Position numbers and translations under genes: made by a program. The notes beneath the pieces were generated by a model, which did no database searches, had not been told where the DNA came from, and saw only the letters and a program-made list of their open reading frames with translations. From Phanerodontia chrysosporium (taxonomy: Eukaryota > Basidiomycota > Agaricomycetes > Polyporales > Phanerochaetaceae), in contig MJGA01000048.1 of NCBI GenBank assembly GCA_001910725.1, positions 62,001 to 126,000 on the forward strand: a stretch of 64,000 bases of DNA, given 5' to 3'. Numbering within the stretch: the first letter of the stretch is position 1; each line of letters starts with the position of its first letter. Of the stretch, positions 46,501-59,305 are shown piece after piece.

Positions 46501-47263
46501 CGCAAGGCACGTCGCCCACGGCCCTTGTGTGCAGTCGTGGCTCAATCACGAGCCCGAGCAGCCGTGCGCCGCAGCCTCCTGGTTGCAAGACGCAAAGCGC
46601 CGCGTCGCGGTTCTCGCCGTCCGGAACGCCTATCGCCAACCCGCCGCGAAGGGACCAGTGCGTGGGCAGGTGTGTTTGGCGTGCTGGCGCACTTGCAGTG
46701 GTATGACGCAGCTCCCTGGCGGCATGTTCTCGAGCGCCGCGCCGCGTCTTTGACCGTCCGGAGTGCCTCTCGTTCATGCAGGAAAGAGTGCGTGATGAGC
46801 ACTCGAATGCATTCCGTGCCTCGCTGACCGTGCACGAATCTAGCCCCTGTCGTGCACCGACGGCATGCACGGTGTTTTCGCGCTTGCTGGCCCGTTCAAC
46901 GATGCCCCGCCTCTATTGCCGGTGTGCCGGACCAAGACTACAAACGCGAGCGGCGCCGCCACCCACACGAACGGCATGAACGGCGGCAGTTCGTGCCTCC
47001 CGCGAGTAGACGGCAAGCTGCGGCGGCAACGCGCGTCCGCGATGGGCCCAGGCAGCGCGGGGGCTGGTGGCAATTTTGAGCAGGCTGGGAGCCGCCGCCC
47101 GCGGACATCAAAGCCGCTTCGCGCTGGAGTTGGGCGCAGAACGGGCCCGGCGCGATCACAGGACTCTGTGCCGCGGGAAGACCTGTCGCCGTTCGCTGCG
47201 AGCCGCCGGTTTGCGAGGCGCGGCTTCGTTTCGAGTCCGAAAGCCGTGTCTGAACGGGTCTGA
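43566..47263 (+). pseudogene. intron-rich gene-like region (B), unit 2, unidentified
   Basis: Counterpart of unit 1. The first ATG is followed by a stop after four codons (CAA to TAA change relative to unit 1). Around 46190-46250 the exon SYDACLEEAVSRCSP is intact here and ends at a GTAACG donor. The distal frame 46865-47263 (132 codons) runs further than in unit 1 because there is no insertion. Confidence 0.35.
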
Positions 47264-48476
47264 ACTCGTTGGCTGGCTTGTAAGCGACGCAGCCGTGGGG
47301 TTGCCACCGCGAGTGCAGGGGCGGTCACGCCCGCAGATTCACTGGATGGGCTAGGCGGGTGTGTCGAGATCGGCCGTGGGAGTGATTTCGACTTGAAGGC
47401 AGCCGCGAGAGGGCCAAAGTCCCAGCCGAGGGCTCAGCCAAGGCACGGCGGGCGAGACCGGGGACTGCTCGCAGGGCGCCGGACAGACACCCGTGCCCAG
47501 ATTGCTGGTCGCCGCCCTGGCGTCCGCGAACCGTTCTGATGGTGGCATACGCGTGTGGGAATGGCTGGTGAAAGCCAGTGGTGGTTGGAGGCACGGCGGC
47601 GGGACACGGCGGGGCAGACCTGACTCTGCGGCTGCAACGACGACGAGGGCGAAGTGAGCGGGTAGCTCACGAGGGCATGAACAGCATACGCACCTGATCC
47701 AAGGCGTACCGCGCCTGTCCAAGCTGCCACTCTCCGTTCGCCTGGGCAGAAAGCCTCGCGAGTTGAGAAGCTCGGCGTCGCGTTCGCGTGGTGCACCGGC
47801 CTGCGTATCGCTGGCTAACGTGTCCGCGCGTCGCCGTTGTTTGCCGCGGCGACAGGACACGGGCGGCGGACGGTGCCGCAGGGCATGCTGGAGGTCGTGG
47901 TTGGGGATGGAGAAGACGAACGGCGCGAAAGAGTGCGGGAAGCGCGGAACCGTGGCGGGCGCCTACACGTGCAGTGCGTCGCCGGCGCGCAGCCCGTTGT
48001 GGATCAGATGCACACTGTACATAATGGATGGACGACCAGGAAGTGCTCGAGTCTTCGCGTCGCGTCGCGTCGCGCTCCATGACGTTGGGTCGCAACCAGA
48101 CTCCGCCCGGCGCTTGCGCGGATCCGCTGACGAAGCCCGGATATGCGGGAGGAATTCCAAGAGTCCTCTCTTGCTCCTTCTAGCATGCTCTCGCTGACAA
48201 CCCGTGGATGCAGTCTACTTTCTCATGAACCTGCACGCCGACGTGAAAACCTACTCACGAACGTTCGCGTCGTTCATAGCGTCACGAGCGCGAATCAAAC
48301 ACGCTCACGTGCATAGCCACGCTCAGCATTACCCACGGTCTCATTGGGCGCCGGAACCGAAGTCGAACCAAGCGACGTTCGTCCCTTTGTTCGCGCTTTG
48401 GAAACACCCGTTCGTCCTGGGCGAACCTCACGACCCCTTTCCTCTCGACAGTGCTCTCATCTCAAGCTACAACGGC

Positions 48477-48480
48477 CGCG

Positions 48481-48512
<32 letters not shown>

Positions 48513-48513
48513 C
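48477..48513 (+). repeat. CTCCTG microsatellite upstream of gene A, unit 3
   Basis: GCTCCTGCTCCTGCTCCTGC-type hexamer run just before the gene A start. Unit 4 has the same length (about 60519-60555), unit 1 is shorter (about 22919-22946), and unit 2 is shortest with an interrupted copy (about 36461-36480). The length differences mark the units. Confidence 0.65.
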
Positions 48514-48564
48514 GTTCATGCTTGTGGTCTCGCTCTAGGCACTGCGCGGACGTCACTACCAGCG

Positions 48565-51243
48565 ATGCCTCGATCTGAAGCGTCTGAATCCACGTACCCC
48601 GAGTCGACCCTCGGGCCTGCCAGCCCCATCTTTGGCACGGCGTCCTTCTCGACATTCACCGCCACTGCTCTCACCTCGTTGTGGCCGGGCTCACGAAGAA
48701 GTGCGTGCCTCTGTCTCTCATGCAATAATATAACCTCATTTGCGATGTAGACCAGTCCGAGAGCTCGTCGTGTGTCAGCGACGGCGCTTCTGTCGTCGAG
48801 AACGACCGCGTCGAGACCAGTACGCTCCGCGACAGCTCTTCCCAACTGACGACGTCTTCCCGCACATACGGCCAGCACTCCTACTCACGGAGCTCTGGCA
48901 GCGTTACTGAACGCGAACCATACTCTTACCCATCTACCAGCACCCTCTCGAGCTCGTACCATGTCCGCTCATCGACCGATCCCTATGCCGCCACGTCTTC
49001 CCAGCCCTCGCAAAGCTTCACGAACAGCACCTCTACGCCGGTCAGCTCTACGTCCCAGTCCCGAACCGTCTCCTCCCCGTCCTATGATCCGTCACAGAGC
49101 ACGTCCTCGCGCCACACGGCCTCTGCCGGCCACTATACCTCGACGCTCTCGTCTTCTCAACTACACTCCCACCCCTCCACCACGAGCAACACCGGCAGCG
49201 TCTCCCGGCGGACCGCCGGAGAACTCATCGCCTTGTACGAAGAACGTGCAGCAGGCCAACGCTCGTCGTCCCCCCTCCCCCTGCCCGCGTCCATCAACCA
49301 GGCCCTGCACTCCCGCACGCCGTCGCTCCCGAGTGAGCGCCCCGGCTCCCCGACGAAGGCCCCGACCGTGAGCACCGCGACGCTCGGCATGCCCGGCGCG
49401 CTCTCCAGGAGCATCCGCGGCCCGCCCTCGAGCGCCGACTCGCGCTCGCGGAGCGACGGCAAGTCCGAGATCTCCGCCTGGAGCTTTGGCAGCGGCAGCG
49501 GCAGTGCGACGCAGACGCGCCAGACGCGCTCGCGCTCGCGCTCGCCGACGTCCCGCACGCGCTCGCCCACCTCGCGCACACGCTCGCGCGGCAGCAGCCC
49601 GGGCAAGTCTGCAGTGTCCAGTTGGACGTACTCCAGTGGTGGTGCGGGCTCCGGCGGCGGCGGCATCCTCGGCGCGATCTCCGGGTTCGTCGGGTTGTCC
49701 GGTTCACGCACCACTTACTCGTCTTCTGCGCGGACGTCCTCGCCTTCCGGACGTACACCAGGAGAACCACCAGCAAGAGCCGCAGCACCAGTCGCAGTGG
49801 GCGCTCGCCCTTCAGTACTGCGCGCCGCGCGCGGAGCAGGAGCCCGTACAACAGGACGACGGAGCGTGCGCGGAGCCGCTCGGTGCCTGCGAGCCCGCCG
49901 AGGCGACGGACCGTCGAGAGCGAGTCCACGTCTGAGGAGGTCGACCTCGCAGCGATGGACCCCGGGCACGATCAGGAGGTGCGTGTACGCTGCCAGCGTC
50001 TGACTCCGCGTTTCTGACGACAGCCCGGAATGCGGCCACACAGCCGGTCTACGAGGCCCCGGTCTGGTACTACAACGTCCACCGGCTCTCGGACTACACC
50101 TGGCAGCTCGGGCACGCGCAGCTCTTCCCGCACATGCTCGTCGTGCGCTGGACGGAGCCGTCGGGCCTCATCGCCGAGGTGAAGCTCGATCTGCTCTCGT
50201 GCGTCGAGGTGCGCACCGTCCGGCCGAGTGGCATGGAGAGGGACGTGCGGGTCACGGTCGAGCGGGACGACGGGCGCGTCGAGAACGTGCGCCTGATGAC
50301 CTTCGAGCTCGGTTACAGCGACAGCCTGGAACGACTTGGCGCGGAGACGCGGACAGAGATGGGGGCTTGGTTCGACGCCATCCAGTGAGTCTTCCACGCT
50401 GTGCATCTCACGCGCGTTCTCATTGTCCGCAGGACCGTGTTTACGGGGAACATGTCGCTCTCATCGGGCTCACATGCACACGAGCGTTCCGCCCCCGACG
50501 GCTACGAGGACGAGGCGCCATCTCCTGCCGACGACCCCGAGGAAGAGAACGCGTCCGACATGCAGATCGGCTCGCGTTCCACCATCTACATCTCCAGCAG
50601 CCCGCGCGCGCCGCCCCGGGCCCCGCTCGTGGAGGAGGTGGTGCAGCCGCGCAGCCTGACACCCCCGATCGACGTCACCGTCAGCAGCTGGCGGGCGCGC
50701 TCCGAGATCTCGACGCTGTACGAGCGCACCTCCCGCTCGTCTGCTACCTGTACGAGCGCATCAACGCGCAGCGCGACAGGCTCGTGCAGGAGATGGAGGA
50801 GAAGGGCATCCGGCTCACGCCCGAGGAGATCCGCGAGCTCGGAGACCGCGCGCCCGACTTTCGCTACACGCTGTAGACACGAACGCTACGAATCTCATTT
50901 CAGGCTGGATAGACAAGTTTTCACATTTGGAAAGCAGATCGCGTCGACATACCGCTTGCGACGACGCGCGTCTGCTTACATAACGCCAGCGCAGCGAACT
51001 GCGAGGGCTCCGCGACGCTCGCTCGATCGTCACGACCTACAAACGACACTCTGCCAGCTTATTTTTGAGATATCCCGCCGGCAGCTGAGTTCACAAGATA
51101 TCCTGTCGGCAGCTGAGTGTTCAGGATATTCCGCCGGCTGCAACAACTCGTTCTCGCGCCCTCGCTCCCGATTGGCCCCCTCTTCGTCCCCGCCCAAGCC
51201 CTGTTGCTCGCGGCACACGCAGTGCGTTCCATCGCCGGCATAG
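48565..51243 (+). pseudogene. gene A, unit 3: single-base frameshift, otherwise equal to unit 4
   Basis: Exons 48565-48700, 48751-49978, 50044-50384 and 50433-51243. At about 49746-49749 the sequence reads CTTCCGGAC where units 1, 2 and 4 read CTTCCCGGAC. This one-base loss shifts the end of exon 2 out of frame. As the surrounding 4.9 kb is otherwise the same as unit 4, the loss is either very recent or a consensus error, and the copy may in fact be open. Confidence 0.6.
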
Positions 51244-52555
51244 CGCACCCTTCAGCCTGCACGTCTTCAAACGGCCGCCACGCTTCGGTGAGTGTTCAGA
51301 CTCGTTCTATCCGTTTCCCATGGCTCACAGACCGCTCTGGCTAGTGGAACCGCGCCCTCTACCACCAAATACGCCAGCGAAAGACCCCGCTCGGACGTCT
51401 CTTTCCTTGGAGAGACCGTTAGCATGACTCTGCACGGCCAGTTGGGGGACGCACCCGTGAGTCGTCCTCTCCACTCTGCCCGTTTGCGCTCTCCCTCATG
51501 TGTCAGCCACGCAAAGGCACCAGCACCGGCGTGCACGACGACGCCCGCATCCATACATGCCCTACAGAACCTCAAAACCTACATGCCCCGACCCCGTTCG
51601 CGGGAACGCGATATGTCGCGTCGCAGCACAATAGACGCCCATCCACCGACCTCGACAACTCTTGCTGTGGCTTGGCCGCCGCTCCTCTCTTGCACGCTGC
51701 GATGGTGCGTGCATTTGCACAGAGTTGTTAGCTTTGCCAGCTGACGCTCTTGGTTGCGCCAGCCCTCTCCAGCCGTGCCCCGGGCTGTACTGCTGTTAGT
51801 GCTCGCCAGCGCGGCTTTGAAGACGCAGGACGCACCTCCAGAACACCCGACGCACCAGGAGACGTCGCACACCCGGCCACCGGAACGCGATACGTCGTCT
51901 CGGCGCAAAATAGGCACCAGTCACCGGAGGTCTCGCCGCTACACGACCCGCGCGGCTCTTCCGTCCATCGGCGATGCTGGCACGCCGTTTCGCGCAGCGC
52001 ACGACGCCAAACGCGTCCCGCACACCGCCCTCGAGACGCCCCCAGTCGAGCCTCACCCGGTCGCCGGACGGCGATACGTCGTGTCGGCGCGGACGCGCGG
52101 TGAAGACCGCCATTCATGTACACCAATGGGACACCCCGCAGCCGTCGCCTTGTGCGTCCAATGCTGCTGCAGACGCGCCTCGTGCGGCGCCGGGCAGAGT
52201 CGACGCCGCGGGCACGTCGGCCGCGGGAAGTCGATCCGTCGTCTCGAGACACGGCCCCTCGTCCTGGCACGCGGCGAGACCGCCTGTCTCCCCTGCTGGC
52301 GACACGCCTCGTCGGGCCAGGGAGGCCTCTGCGACGTCGGCGGAAGCAGCTGGCGCGAAGGGCAGGACGATGCCCGCGGTTGGGGCTTCCTGGGCGACAG
52401 CACGGGCCCGTCCACGGCAGACCCGTCGTGAAGGCTCGCCTGCTCGTTGGAGCGCGGGGACGTCGACCGGCGGCTGCGAGTCGACCCGGCGAACACACCT
52501 GCACCGCGACAACGACGGTCAGCCTCGGACGCGGACCTTGCACACCAGCAGTGAG
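51244..52555 (+). pseudogene. decayed coding region with RYVVS-type repeats, unit 3
   Basis: Counterpart of 25637-26895 and closer to unit 1 than to unit 2 from about 51890 onward. Frames switch at the same place as in unit 1. Confidence 0.35.
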
Positions 52556-53637
52556 ACTCACCAGGAACCCAGCCGCCGCCGCCGCCGCCGCCGCCGCCTT
52601 TGCCCGTAGTCGTCCCTCGCCGTCGCCGTCTCCATCGCGTAGTGAGTGTTTTCACCGCCGCTACTGTCGCCGCCCCGTCGCTTACGCCCGTACTTCTCCC
52701 CGCAGTAGCATTCGCCATCTTCGCAAGGACTGTCTCGCCCGGGCGTCGGTGTCTCGCAGGGCGGCCGAGCCGCGAGGGCGCTGAGCAGGAGACGGCGCGC
52801 CGCGGCTCGACGGGGAGGCGGCGACCCCGGGAGCACGCCCGCACGCCGGGCGTACGTCGGATGGCGGGAGACGCGACACGGACGGCCGCAGCGGGAGTGA
52901 TGCCCCGCGCGAGCCGGGTGCGCGCGCGACGCGCCCGAGAGGAAGTGGTGTCCTCTCGGGCCTGCGTCCTAGTGGAACCGCGATGAATGATGCGCGTGCG
53001 TTGCTGTCGTGCCCGCACTGAGACGAAAGGCCGCATGGTGGGCTCGCTGGGAGGTGGTCCATGGGTGCTCGGCGGGCGGCCACTTGCGGCGTGAGGCGGT
53101 CGGACATGAAGACGGCGTTCGCGGACTCGTGCCTGCGCGTCGCCGAGTGGTGCCCTTGTGTGCGCGCGGGCGGTCTTCGGGTGCGAGAGAGGGTGGCAAA
53201 GGTGTCGGCGCCGTGGTAGGTAGACAAGAACATGGGTGTGAGCCCGAAGAGTGAGATGTCTGTAGTGAAGTAAGACCACGAGCAGTGAGAAAATGAGCAG
53301 CTACGAGGCGCACTTACTGAGGCCAGCATGGCTGGTGTGAATGAGAGTCTGAGCCTGTGTGCACGAAAGGGAGGAGAACAGGGAGACAGCCTGCCCAGGA
53401 CTGTCTCTCTGCTCTCCGAGGGCCTGGGCATCAGTAACACGATCAGAAAAAATTCACTGCAGTGCACTCGGGCGTCGTCAATCCCACGCTAAGGTCACCA
53501 TCAGTCAAAATTTAGGCTCGCACTAGCAACGGCGGTTTCTTGTCCCGCTGCGATCCAGAATTCTGTCCAGATCCGGGGTGAGTTTCAGGCTCTCGCAGTG
53601 GTTTCTGGTCACCGTCCGTCATTGAGAATTTGACAAT

Positions 53638-53684
53638 GAGAAATTATCTGGCCAAAGGGCATCCCTCTCGCCAGATGATTTCTC
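53638..53684. repeat. conserved stem-loop in AT-rich DNA, unit 3
   Basis: Arms and loop identical to unit 1. Confidence 0.7.
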
Positions 53685-55535
53685 TCTGCCAATTCCTCAC
53701 AAATCTGATTTTCTGTACGCTTTTCCGCATTTTATTATTACCCCAAAAACTGTCTACCTAGGGGTACCTATACATGCAACCTCGGAAAGCAGACTCTGTC
53801 TAGAACATCACATTGTTGTCTTCAACCAGAATCTGTCAAAAACTGCTGTGCCCATCGGGAATGTTGCCAGCAACACTGCCCGCCGTTTACGCACCCAATC
53901 CGGTGCCTCGGGAACGGTGCAGCAACAAGCGTGCGGTAACGTCCGCTGTTACTCAGAGGCGCGGGGTCGGACATGCCCTAGCGCACTGCCACTCACCGAC
54001 GTGGATCTTTGCCGGCCAGCGCAGCGGCTGCATGTTTGTAGCGGCATGCACTCGGCGCCGAGACCAGTGCCCCATCTGTCGAGCCGGGATTAGCAGGAGG
54101 ACGCTGGAGGTGAGGTGTAGATCCGTGCGCACCAAGCCCGCCCTGAGCTCCGGTCGCCGCTTGGGCGGCGGAACACACTCGCGCGGCGACTGGTTGAGGT
54201 ACGCTCGCGACTGACAGGCCCGCGCCGCATCAACGGCTCTCCAAAGCCGCCCACCCTGGATCCGTGCTATCCTGCACCGAGATTGAGCGCGGTGACGTCG
54301 GGCATGCTACTCAGTAGACGTACGAACGAGCCGGAGGCTGTCGAGGGCATGGTTCACAAGTCAGTCCTCAGTGTAATGGGACAGACAGAGGCAGCTGTCT
54401 CGCAGGCATGTCAACCAGTAGCACATGCAGAGCGATTCAAGAGCTGTACCTGCCATAATCAGGAAGGTATTCGGGCACAAATCGAGCACATCAGAGCCAG
54501 ATGCCCACGTACGAGTGACTTGAACTCGGAATACATTGCGGTCACTTGCCGTCTGCAGGCCCCGATCGCAGCTGATCACCATTCTCGCTACACTCAGGAG
54601 TGGTAGCGTACGACGACATTCTTGCCACTTTCCGTGGCTCTCCAGCATGCGTGGTCCAAAAATGGTGTCGCGGCCGTGGAGGTCGAGAGCGAGAACACGA
54701 TGGGCGCTTTGCCGCCAGAAATGGGAAGACGCCACAAAGCTTCCGGCGCTGCCGCCTGCTTTGCGCTCGTCCACCACTTCTGCCTCGCGCTGACCAATGT
54801 CAGCCACGCAAAAAGGTATGCAAAACCCTTTCTTACGCCAGCCAGGTACTCAAAACCGTCAAAAGTCATTGTACGGCACGCGCGTTTCGGCGAAAACGCG
54901 TAGAAAATGCGCAAGCTCCGTTCAGAGCCTCGGCGAGGACTCGACGGGCTAGCGCAACGGAGATGGCAGAGGTGCGTGAGACAGCCATCAGACGGTGTCA
55001 TGGCGCCAAGACCCTGCAAACTAACCCCTCAGATTCGCTCCCGAACGCGGATTCCTGCGGAACCGCGGCGTTCATGCTACATGGCGGCGCTGTGACCTGG
55101 CACACCCAGTAAAAGACCAATGGTACGTTAACTTGCTGTCTCGCCTGGCTGACGTGCTATGTAGACGCTGAATGACTGCTCTTTTGCTGCTTAGATGGCC
55201 CAGCTCTGACGCAGGACGCAGGAATCGCGTCAAAACGCGTGCCGGCACATCCTCTCCTCCTCCCTCGTTACGACACTCACCGCGAGCCCCGCACAACCGG
55301 ACGGGTAACCAAGAGCGCCCATCAGGCAGCGCCACCATCTTTCCGGCACCCCTGACATCGCGTCGTAGCACGCCGAGCGTGTTACGCGGTGGACTAGGAC
55401 GAAAGGGACACGGGCAAGCCCGCTTCCGTTTCGTCCTTGTCCACCGAGGGACCGTTCGCGCGTAGCCCGGCACGGGCAGGACACCGGGAAGGGGGGCGAG
55501 TGACAGTTCTGGGGTGTGCCCGGCCCTGCTGCGTG

Positions 55536-55542
55536 TATAAAA
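55536..55542 (+). promoter_or_regulatory. TATA box, unit 3
   Basis: Same TATAAAA; the pyrimidine tract is about 12 bases shorter than in unit 2. The first ATG is again followed by GCCTTCTAA. Confidence 0.6.
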
Positions 55543-55643
55543 GGTGAGCAGTCCGGGCTGGTCTCTTCATCCCGCTGTCCGCTTCTCACCCTCTCTAGAC
55601 TCCCTCCCTCCCTCTCGCTCATAGTCTGCCCTGTCTCGTCCTC

Positions 55644-58600
55644 ATGCTCGACGCCTTCTAAGGCTGTCCTTTCGAAGCCCCTCTCGTCATCGCCATCACC
55701 GTCGCCGTTGACCTTTCGGCCTGAAGGGGTACATTAGCAGAAGGACTGGCCGGTATGCCCGACCTCCTCTCACCTATCGAAATGTATACGTCCCAGTAAG
55801 TGTCCAACTTGTTGAAGCACACAATAGCTCGCTTACGATGCTCTCGGAAAAGGTACTGTACATGTTATTCATAGTTTTTTAGCCTCGGCGATGCTTACGG
55901 AAGGCCAGGCACCAGGAATGCGACCCACCCGCGGCACATTGGGAGTCAACGGAGGCCATAGCCCACCGGTAGTGCCGCTGGATCTCTGCGAAAATGCTGA
56001 CCGAACACCCGGACGTCGGCTCCGCACGACCGTCCTCGTTCCTGATCGTAAGTCGTCGGGTGCTCCGCCGCAATGTCAATAGATAACCCCGACCCCACTG
56101 CAGGTCTGTAGCGGTGTATCTGGAGATCTGCCCGGCCACTTCCCGCGGCGTTAGATATTGACCGCTGGAAGCCTCGACTGCAAGGTCGTTGTTCGGCCTT
56201 GCTGTGAACTATACATGCGGTCAGTTTTAAGGCCTTAGTTCCCGCCACCTCACCTGTTCAACGAAGTCTTACTTTCCTCTCTAGCCGGCACGCTCGAGTA
56301 ACACTGTCATTCACCGGTAAACGGACATCGTCTCACCAATGACGTCCGACCTCATTGTTTGTTCATGGACTGACTCCCGTAAGGGTCACTACCGAAAGGA
56401 CATGTCGGCGTGCCCGACCTCCTCTCACCTATCGAAATGTATATATTCGCGTAAGTGTTCAAGTCATTGTAACACGCCATAGCTCGCTAATGTCGGTCTC
56501 ACAAAGCTAGATGGCTGACACTCACGCTTGATCGGGAGATGGGACGGTAAGTGTGCTATTGTCCGAGGTAGTTCGTATATTGACTGAAACTCAATGCTAC
56601 GACAGATCACTCGACTTGCACGAGCGGCCCTGACATCGGTCCTTTTGGGACAGAACTCCTTAAAGTACGTCACCCTCCATCTTCGTGGTCTGTCTTACTG
56701 ACATCGCCTCAGATTAGGTGCGGCCGAGCGAGGCACCCCTCCTCGTTCACCGTCATCACTTCGAGTGGAGGAATAACGGCGCCACGGACTCGCCCGTGGC
56801 CTTTGCACGTCCTCATCGCCAATTCGGGACCCTGCGCGGTGAGCTTCGAGTTGCCGGCTGGCCTTTCGTATACACTTGCTCAAGGCCGGTCTCCAAGGCT
56901 CGCCGCTGCTCGGGGACGCGCCGACATTGAAATTTGCTGCAGCGCGGACAATACCGGCGTGCGGAGGCGTTGTCGCTCTTCGGCAGTCCCGAGGTATGCG
57001 ATTACTCGCTAGCGGCGTGTCTGCACCGTACTAAGTGCTTTGCCTGACGCGCAGGCCATGTCGGACGAGTAGCCGTCCGGTGCTTTCGCGTGCCACGATC
57101 GCGCCAGCTCGCGAGATTCACTGACCCGAAATCCACGGCGACATTTGCGTTCTTGACGATCTGTCCGCTCTGTCGGTCCTCGCGATCCGAGCCGCGCTGT
57201 CCGGGACACTTTCGGTGGTACGGCTGGACGCCGGGGAGTGGTCGCTGCCGGGTCTTCGCAAGCGGTCGTTGTCGGGAGCTCGCGCTCGGTCACCAATGGT
57301 TCAAATGAATTGGTAGTGTCATTGCATGCCTAGTAGTAGTACATCTGCAGACTCTGTAAGCCTCGCTCACATCGTAGTAACGCGTCCATTAAGGAGCCGC
57401 ACCTTTTACTTGTCCCTCTCTCTCTGCTTCACAAGGTGCACACGCGGCGTACTCGCCCTTGTCCCACCCCCGCGCTGACCCTAACCTGACAGCTTCTGTC
57501 GACCCTCTCGCTCGGCGACGCTGGACGAGATCTCGGTCGATCCATCGGCGTCGTCAGCTTGTGTGTATCTCGTCGAAGCCGGCCCGCTGTCGTCCGTCCG
57601 TGCAGACCCGCGTCCGTCGTTGTCCCCATCGCCGCCTCAGGCAGGCTAGCCTCCCGCAAAGGTGCGTCTGGCTTACCGCTAGACTTTGTCGATGCCGTGC
57701 CTCACGCTCGCGTTCAGGCCGATTTCCAAGGCGCCGCCTGTCCTCCTTCGCGGTGAGAGTCCATTCGGACGGCGGCATTGTCCACCAACCCGACCGAAAC
57801 CGGAGCTCTCCGCCACGCCCGCGCCGCCGACTGTCGAGTACGGGTGTCGGCTTGACCTGAACGTCCAGAGGTACGTCTGTGCCCTCGTCGCCCTCGCCGT
57901 GCACCGCTGTAACGTCCATGGCAAGCCTCTTCACAGGGCCTGCTCTTCTCCGGGCTGTCGTACGCTCCTCGCCCGAGTATCCCGACCGGTCCTCGCCGCG
58001 GCCTTGTTGACGGCGACTGGACGTCGCGATCCGTCGTCCTCATCGTGAAGCTGTTTCGTGTAAGTGCTTTTCCGGTCCATCCGTATGGACGTGCTGCTGA
58101 CGTTTTCGGCCGCTCACCAGTCTACCACGAGGCCGTCGATGCAGCAAAATTGGGTCAGTGAGTCTCCCTTGTCCGCTCGCAGAAGGCGTCCGGCAATGAG
58201 TTTTATTGATGAACTATTTTACAGCAGTTGCGACGCCTGCCTAGAGGAAGCTGTCAGCCGATGCAGCTCGATCACATTCGCTGCCAGACTCACCGACGCC
58301 TTTTCGCACTCGTGCGTACCAGCTTCACCCTCGCTCCCTTTCCATCTGCCGGTGCACTTCGCTAACAGCATCCCCTTGGCAGCATCCTCGCGGCGTTTTC
58401 GCCACCAGTCACCGAGAGCGGCAGGCCCTCGTTGCCGTGCGATGCCTCGCGTTTGACGTACGGTGTACGACGTCGGCCGGACAACCTGTCCCGCGTTCGA
58501 CCCGCCAAGGGTGCGGCGACCCGTCGGGTTCTCGCGCGTCGCCGCAAGGCACGTCGCCCACGGCCCTTGTGTGCCGTCGTGGCTCAATCACGAGCCCGAG

Positions 58601-59305
58601 CAGCCGTGCGCCGCAGCCTCCTCGTCGCAAGACGCAGAGCGCCGCGTCGCAGTCCTCGCCGTCCGGAACGCCTCTCGCCAACCCGCCGCGGAGGGACCAG
58701 TGCGCGGGCAGGTGTGTTTGGCGTGCTGGCGCACTTGCAGTGGTATGACGCAGCTCCCTGGCGGCATGTTCTCGAGCGCCGCGCCGCGTCTTTGACCGTC
58801 CGGAGTGCCTCTCGTTCATGCAGGAAAGAGTGCGTGATGAGCACTCGAATGCATTCCGTGCCTCGCTGACCGTGCACGAATCTAGCCCCTGTCGTGCACC
58901 GACGGCATGCACGGTGTTTTCGCGCTTGCTGGCCCGTTCAACGATGCCCCGCCTCTATTGCCGGTGTGCCGGACCAAGACTACAAACGCGAGCGGCGCCG
59001 CCACCCACACGAACGGCATGAACGGCGGCAGTTCGTGCCTCCCGCGAGTAGACGGCAAGCTGCGGCGGCAACGCGCGTCCGCGATGGGCCCAGGCAGCGC
59101 GGGGGCTGGTGGCAATTTTGAGCAGGCTGGGAGCCGCCGCCCGCGGACATCAAAGCCGCTTCGCGCTGGAGTTGGGCGCAGAACGGGCCCGGCGCGATCA
59201 CAGGACTCTGTGCCGCGGGAAGACCTGTCGCCGTTCGCTGCGAGCCGCCGGTTTGCGAGGCGCGGCTTCGTTTCGAGTCCGAAAGCCGTGTCTGAACGGG
59301 TCTGA
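55644..59305 (+). pseudogene. intron-rich gene-like region (B), unit 3, unidentified
   Basis: Counterpart of units 1 and 2. It has the early TAA as in unit 2, and the donor after the CDACLEEAVSRCS exon is lost (ATCACA in place of GTAACG). The distal 132-codon frame (58907-59305) is identical to that of unit 2. Confidence 0.35.

Larger units (their letters stand above)
36124..48144 (+). repeat. tandem array unit 2 (12021 bp)
   Basis: Same order of parts as unit 1. Distinct from units 1 and 3 in a block at about 42290-42540, where the sequence is strongly diverged, and in lacking a short segment at about 41878. Its last 1.5 kb (from 46669) is identical to the end of unit 3. Confidence 0.9.
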
